DNA from: an uncultured Clostridia bacterium
GTDB lineage: Bacteria; Bacillota; Clostridia; Oscillospirales; Ruminococcaceae
DNA length: 9,033 bases
Reading direction: 5' to 3'
Assembly: GCA_945931735.1 (NCBI GenBank)
Contig: CAMEPN010000039.1
Span: 1 to 9,033 of the forward strand
Below, one piece after another: positions 6,730 to 9,033 of the stretch (its first letter is position 1; each line of letters begins with the position of its first letter). The position numbers and the translations under genes are program-made. The notes under the pieces were generated by a model. It did no database searches and was not told where the DNA came from. It saw only the letters and a list, made by a program, of their open reading frames with translations.

Positions 6730-9033
6730 ATGAAAAAGTCGGTCAAAAGGATACTATCGGCTGCGGTGGGCGCTGTTGAGATAATAAGCGCGGTTACTGT
6801 CGGCATGGTCGGAACGACAGCCTTTGCGGCGTCGGCGTCATACAGCGCCGATACGATTGCTGTCGGAACGAGCCACAGCCTTGTCATTAAAAATGATAAT
6901 TCGCTGTGGGCGGCGGGCGACAACAGCTTCGGGCAGCTCGGCGTGAGCAGCGTTTCGGAGTCGGAAGGCGTTAAGGTGATGTCGAATGTCGTTTACGCCG
7001 AGGCAAACGACGACGTGAGCTTCGCGATAGACAGGAACGGAACGCTCTACGGCTGGGGCGACAATTCCGACGGTCAGGCGGCACCATATCAGTCCTCCGA
7101 GGTCATAACAACTCCTACAAAGATAATGGACAACGTTGCGGCGGTAGCGGCGGGCGATACGCACACCATCGCGCTGAAAACCGACGGCACGGTGTACGGC
7201 TGGGGCAGCAACAGCTCCGGCGAGCTTGGTTTCACCGCGAACTATTACAGCAATGACCCCGTTAAGATAATGGACAACGTTACCGATATCGCGGCGGGCG
7301 ACGGGTTCTCGCTTTTCGTTACGAAAAATGGCGAGCTTTATGCCTGCGGAAGCAACGGCAACGGTCAGCTCGGCAACGGCGACTACACCGACCGCAGCAC
7401 GCCAGTCAAGGTCATATCCGACGGCGTAGCAATGGCGGAAGCGGGAAATCAGCATTCGGTAGTGCTGAAAAAGGACGGCTCGGTGCTTACCGCGGGTCTT
7501 AACGACTGCGGTCAGCTCGGAAACGGCAGCGACAGAGTGTCGAACAGCTTTGTTTCCGCAAAGGTTACAAACGCGGCGGCTGTGTTTGCGGGGGACTATT
7601 CCTCCGCCGCGCTCGGCACGAACGGCACGCTTTATACATGGGGCGACAATTCCTATGCGCAGCTGCATAACGGGAAAACGGATAACCTGCCGGTACCAAC
7701 CTCTGCGGTCGCGAATGCGGCGTCCTATGCGGTAAGCGAAACACATTCGCTCGTGCTCAGGACGGACGGCACGGTGTCCTCTGCGGGCGAAGGCGCGAGC
7801 GGAGCGCTTTTTACCGCTAATTTAAGCTCCGTTACCAAGCCCGTGAAGGTTTCCGCGAAAATAATCAGCTATTCGGCAGGCGAGGATCATGCCGCCGCGG
7901 TAGACGAGAGCGGAAAGCTCTATACATGGGGCAGCAACGACAGGGGTCAGCTCGGTCAGGGCGACACGGTCGCGCGCAGCAAGCCCACAAAGGTCAGCAC
8001 CCGAATTGAATTTGCAAAGGTATGGTGCGGCAACAAGGTAACATTCGCGCTTTCGACGGATAACACGGTATATGTTTTCGGCGACAACTCCGACGGCGTT
8101 CTCGGCATGAAAACCAAAACCGCCGCAGTAACGACCCCGCAGCTTAACTGGCTTATCCCCGACGGCAAGGACATCGAGATATACCCCTCCGAGGGCTGCG
8201 CATACGCGCTGATTGACGGCAATGTCTACGGCTGGGGCAAAAACACCGCGGGCAGGCTGCTTGACCTTGACGCGAGCACTCCCGAGCCGATGATAATGGG
8301 CGACGCTCCGTCCAATGTAAAGAAGCTGGCTGTGGGAACTAACCATGTCCTCGCCCTCGACGCCGACAATGCGGTATGGGTATGGGGCTCGAACAGCTCC
8401 GACCAGCTCGGCGTGGACGATATCGGCGTAAAGACGAGCATTCCGATAAAGCTTGAAATATACGGCGCGGCAAAACGAAACGAAACTCCCGCTCTCGAGG
8501 CGGACAAATTCAAGGATATCGCCGCCTGCGAAAATCATTCTATGGTGCTTGACGCGGACGGCAGGGTATGGGTATTCGGAACGAATTACAGCGGTCAGCT
8601 CGGCTCGGACGCACGCCGAGTAAGCGACCCCGAAATCGTTGCCAAGAAAGTAAGCGCGGTCGCTGCGGGCAATGTTACCTGCGCGGTTATATTCACAGAC
8701 GGTACGCTTTCCCTTTCCGGAACAAACTCCAACGGCGAGCTTGGCAACGGCACGGTAAAAAACAGCAGCGGATTTATCACCGACACTGCGACAGGAGTTG
8801 CAAGCGTATCTGTCGGTAACGGCTTCGGAGGATTTCTCCGCTCGGACGGCACGCTGTACTGCTGGGGCGTTAATAATTACGGTCAGGTAGGAAACAGCAC
8901 GGGCGGCGCGCAGACAACTCCCGCGGTGGTAATAAAGGACGCGCTTCGTTTAACGGTTAAACAGCCCGACAGCGTTTCCCTCGACAAGACGGAAGTCACC
9001 GTTAAGCCCGGCAGCACTGTTCAGCTCAAGGCG
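6730..9033 (+). CDS. Secreted RCC1-repeat (beta-propeller) protein with Ig-like (Big_2) domain, 3' end outside window
   Basis: The 768 visible codons encode an exported surface or extracellular protein. A signal peptide is clear: KKSVKR, a hydrophobic stretch to about residue 31 and a TAFA-A cleavage site near residue 33; Glu17 inside the hydrophobic core is unusual. From residue 43 to 738 there are 14 RCC1-type repeats of about 50 residues, of the style AAGDTHTIALKTDGTVYGWGSNSSGELG. From about residue 741 a group-2 bacterial Ig-like domain begins (SVSLDKTEVTVKPGSTVQL) and the gene leaves the window with no stop. Bacterial RCC1 propellers are generally thought to mediate binding rather than catalysis; the partner is unknown. 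Possible C-terminal anchors such as dockerin, sortase or SLH signals would lie downstream. It has its own transcript, with a strong ribosome binding site at 6718-6724. No enzymatic motif is seen. Confidence 0.9.
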   Translation, partial: MKKSVKRILSAAVGAVEIISAVTVGMVGTTAFAASASYSADTIAVGTSHSLVIKNDNSLWAAGDNSFGQLGVSSVSESEGVKVMSNVVYAEANDDVSFAIDRNGTLYGWGDNSDGQAAPYQSSEVITTPTKIMDNVAAVAAGDTHTIALKTDGTVYGWGSNSSGELGFTANYYSNDPVKIMDNVTDIAAGDGFSLFVTKNGELYACGSNGNGQLGNGDYTDRSTPVKVISDGVAMAEAGNQHSVVLKKDGSVLTAGLNDCGQLGNGSDRVSNSFVSAKVTNAAAVFAGDYSSAALGTNGTLYTWGDNSYAQLHNGKTDNLPVPTSAVANAASYAVSETHSLVLRTDGTVSSAGEGASGALFTANLSSVTKPVKVSAKIISYSAGEDHAAAVDESGKLYTWGSNDRGQLGQGDTVARSKPTKVSTRIEFAKVWCGNKVTFALSTDNTVYVFGDNSDGVLGMKTKTAAVTTPQLNWLIPDGKDIEIYPSEGCAYALIDGNVYGWGKNTAGRLLDLDASTPEPMIMGDAPSNVKKLAVGTNHVLALDADNAVWVWGSNSSDQLGVDDIGVKTSIPIKLEIYGAAKRNETPALEADKFKDIAACENHSMVLDADGRVWVFGTNYSGQLGSDARRVSDPEIVAKKVSAVAAGNVTCAVIFTDGTLSLSGTNSNGELGNGTVKNSSGFITDTATGVASVSVGNGFGGFLRSDGTLYCWGVNNYGQVGNSTGGAQTTPAVVIKDALRLTVKQPDSVSLDKTEVTVKPGSTVQLKA
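6856..8943 (+). repeat. Array of 14 RCC1-type repeats
   Basis: Fourteen successive units of mostly 46-50 codons can be read by the recurring pattern AxGxxHxxxL-xxDGxVYxWGxNxxGQLG. The first begins at IAVGTSHSL (residue 43), the second at VYAEAND (88), the third at AAVAAGDTH (137), and the last ends at residue 738. Units 7, 9, 10 and 13 are the most worn, with weak or missing GQLG. Unit 11 carries about 17 extra residues (roughly 577-594). Units 2 and 3 end in the same KIMDNV and share an 18-base identical DNA word at 7120-7137 and 7264-7281, exactly 144 bases (48 codons) apart. That hints at a fairly recent exchange or duplication of a unit. Confidence 0.88.

Noticed and set aside
6838..7746. 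302-codon minus-strand frame, and another at 7822-8538, opposite the RCC1 gene
   Set aside because: Their repetitive Val/Arg/Ala-rich products reflect the RCC1 repeats read backwards, and no ribosome binding site supports them.

Overview
The window is a gene-dense stretch of about 9 kb with every supported gene on the + strand. The likely source is a Gram-positive Clostridia member, probably a Ruminococcus/Oscillospiraceae-type gut or rumen bacterium. The reasons are strong GGAGG-type ribosome binding sites, moderately high GC with frequent ATA and GCG codons, a long coiled-coil FtsX-type permease typical of Firmicutes, and a clostridial-style short DtxR-family regulator. This assignment is inference from style, not from a marker gene.

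Layout. Positions 1-516 hold the C-terminal part of a MacB/LolD-type ABC ATPase. It is followed after 11 bases by its permease (528-4142), whose extracytoplasmic loop carries about 420 residues of heptad coiled coil with one proline in the middle. Next is an AstE/AspA-family zinc hydrolase (4176-5102). A well-formed sigma-A-type promoter (5117-5145) then drives a short DtxR/MntR-family metalloregulator (5187-5570), probably together with a metallo-beta-lactamase-fold protein of the DHPS-like group (5653-6501). This unit ends at a clear intrinsic terminator (6509-6539). After an AT-rich spacer with a leader stem-loop, a secreted protein of 14 RCC1-type repeats begins (6730) and runs off the window as a bacterial Ig-like domain starts.

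How the genes fit together. The ATPase and permease form one export or membrane-remodelling unit of unknown substrate. The regulator and the MBL protein form a second transcription unit, and transcription from the hydrolase gene could read into it because no terminator is seen between them. The RCC1 gene is a separate unit. The most unusual points are the predicted helical-hairpin arm of the permease, the missing metal-binding Asp in the MBL motif, a metal site in the regulator that mixes MntR-like and DtxR-like residues, and an RCC1 array sized for two seven-bladed propellers. I see no CRISPR array, RNA gene, transposon or defence cassette, and no single feature that is clearly a wholly new system.
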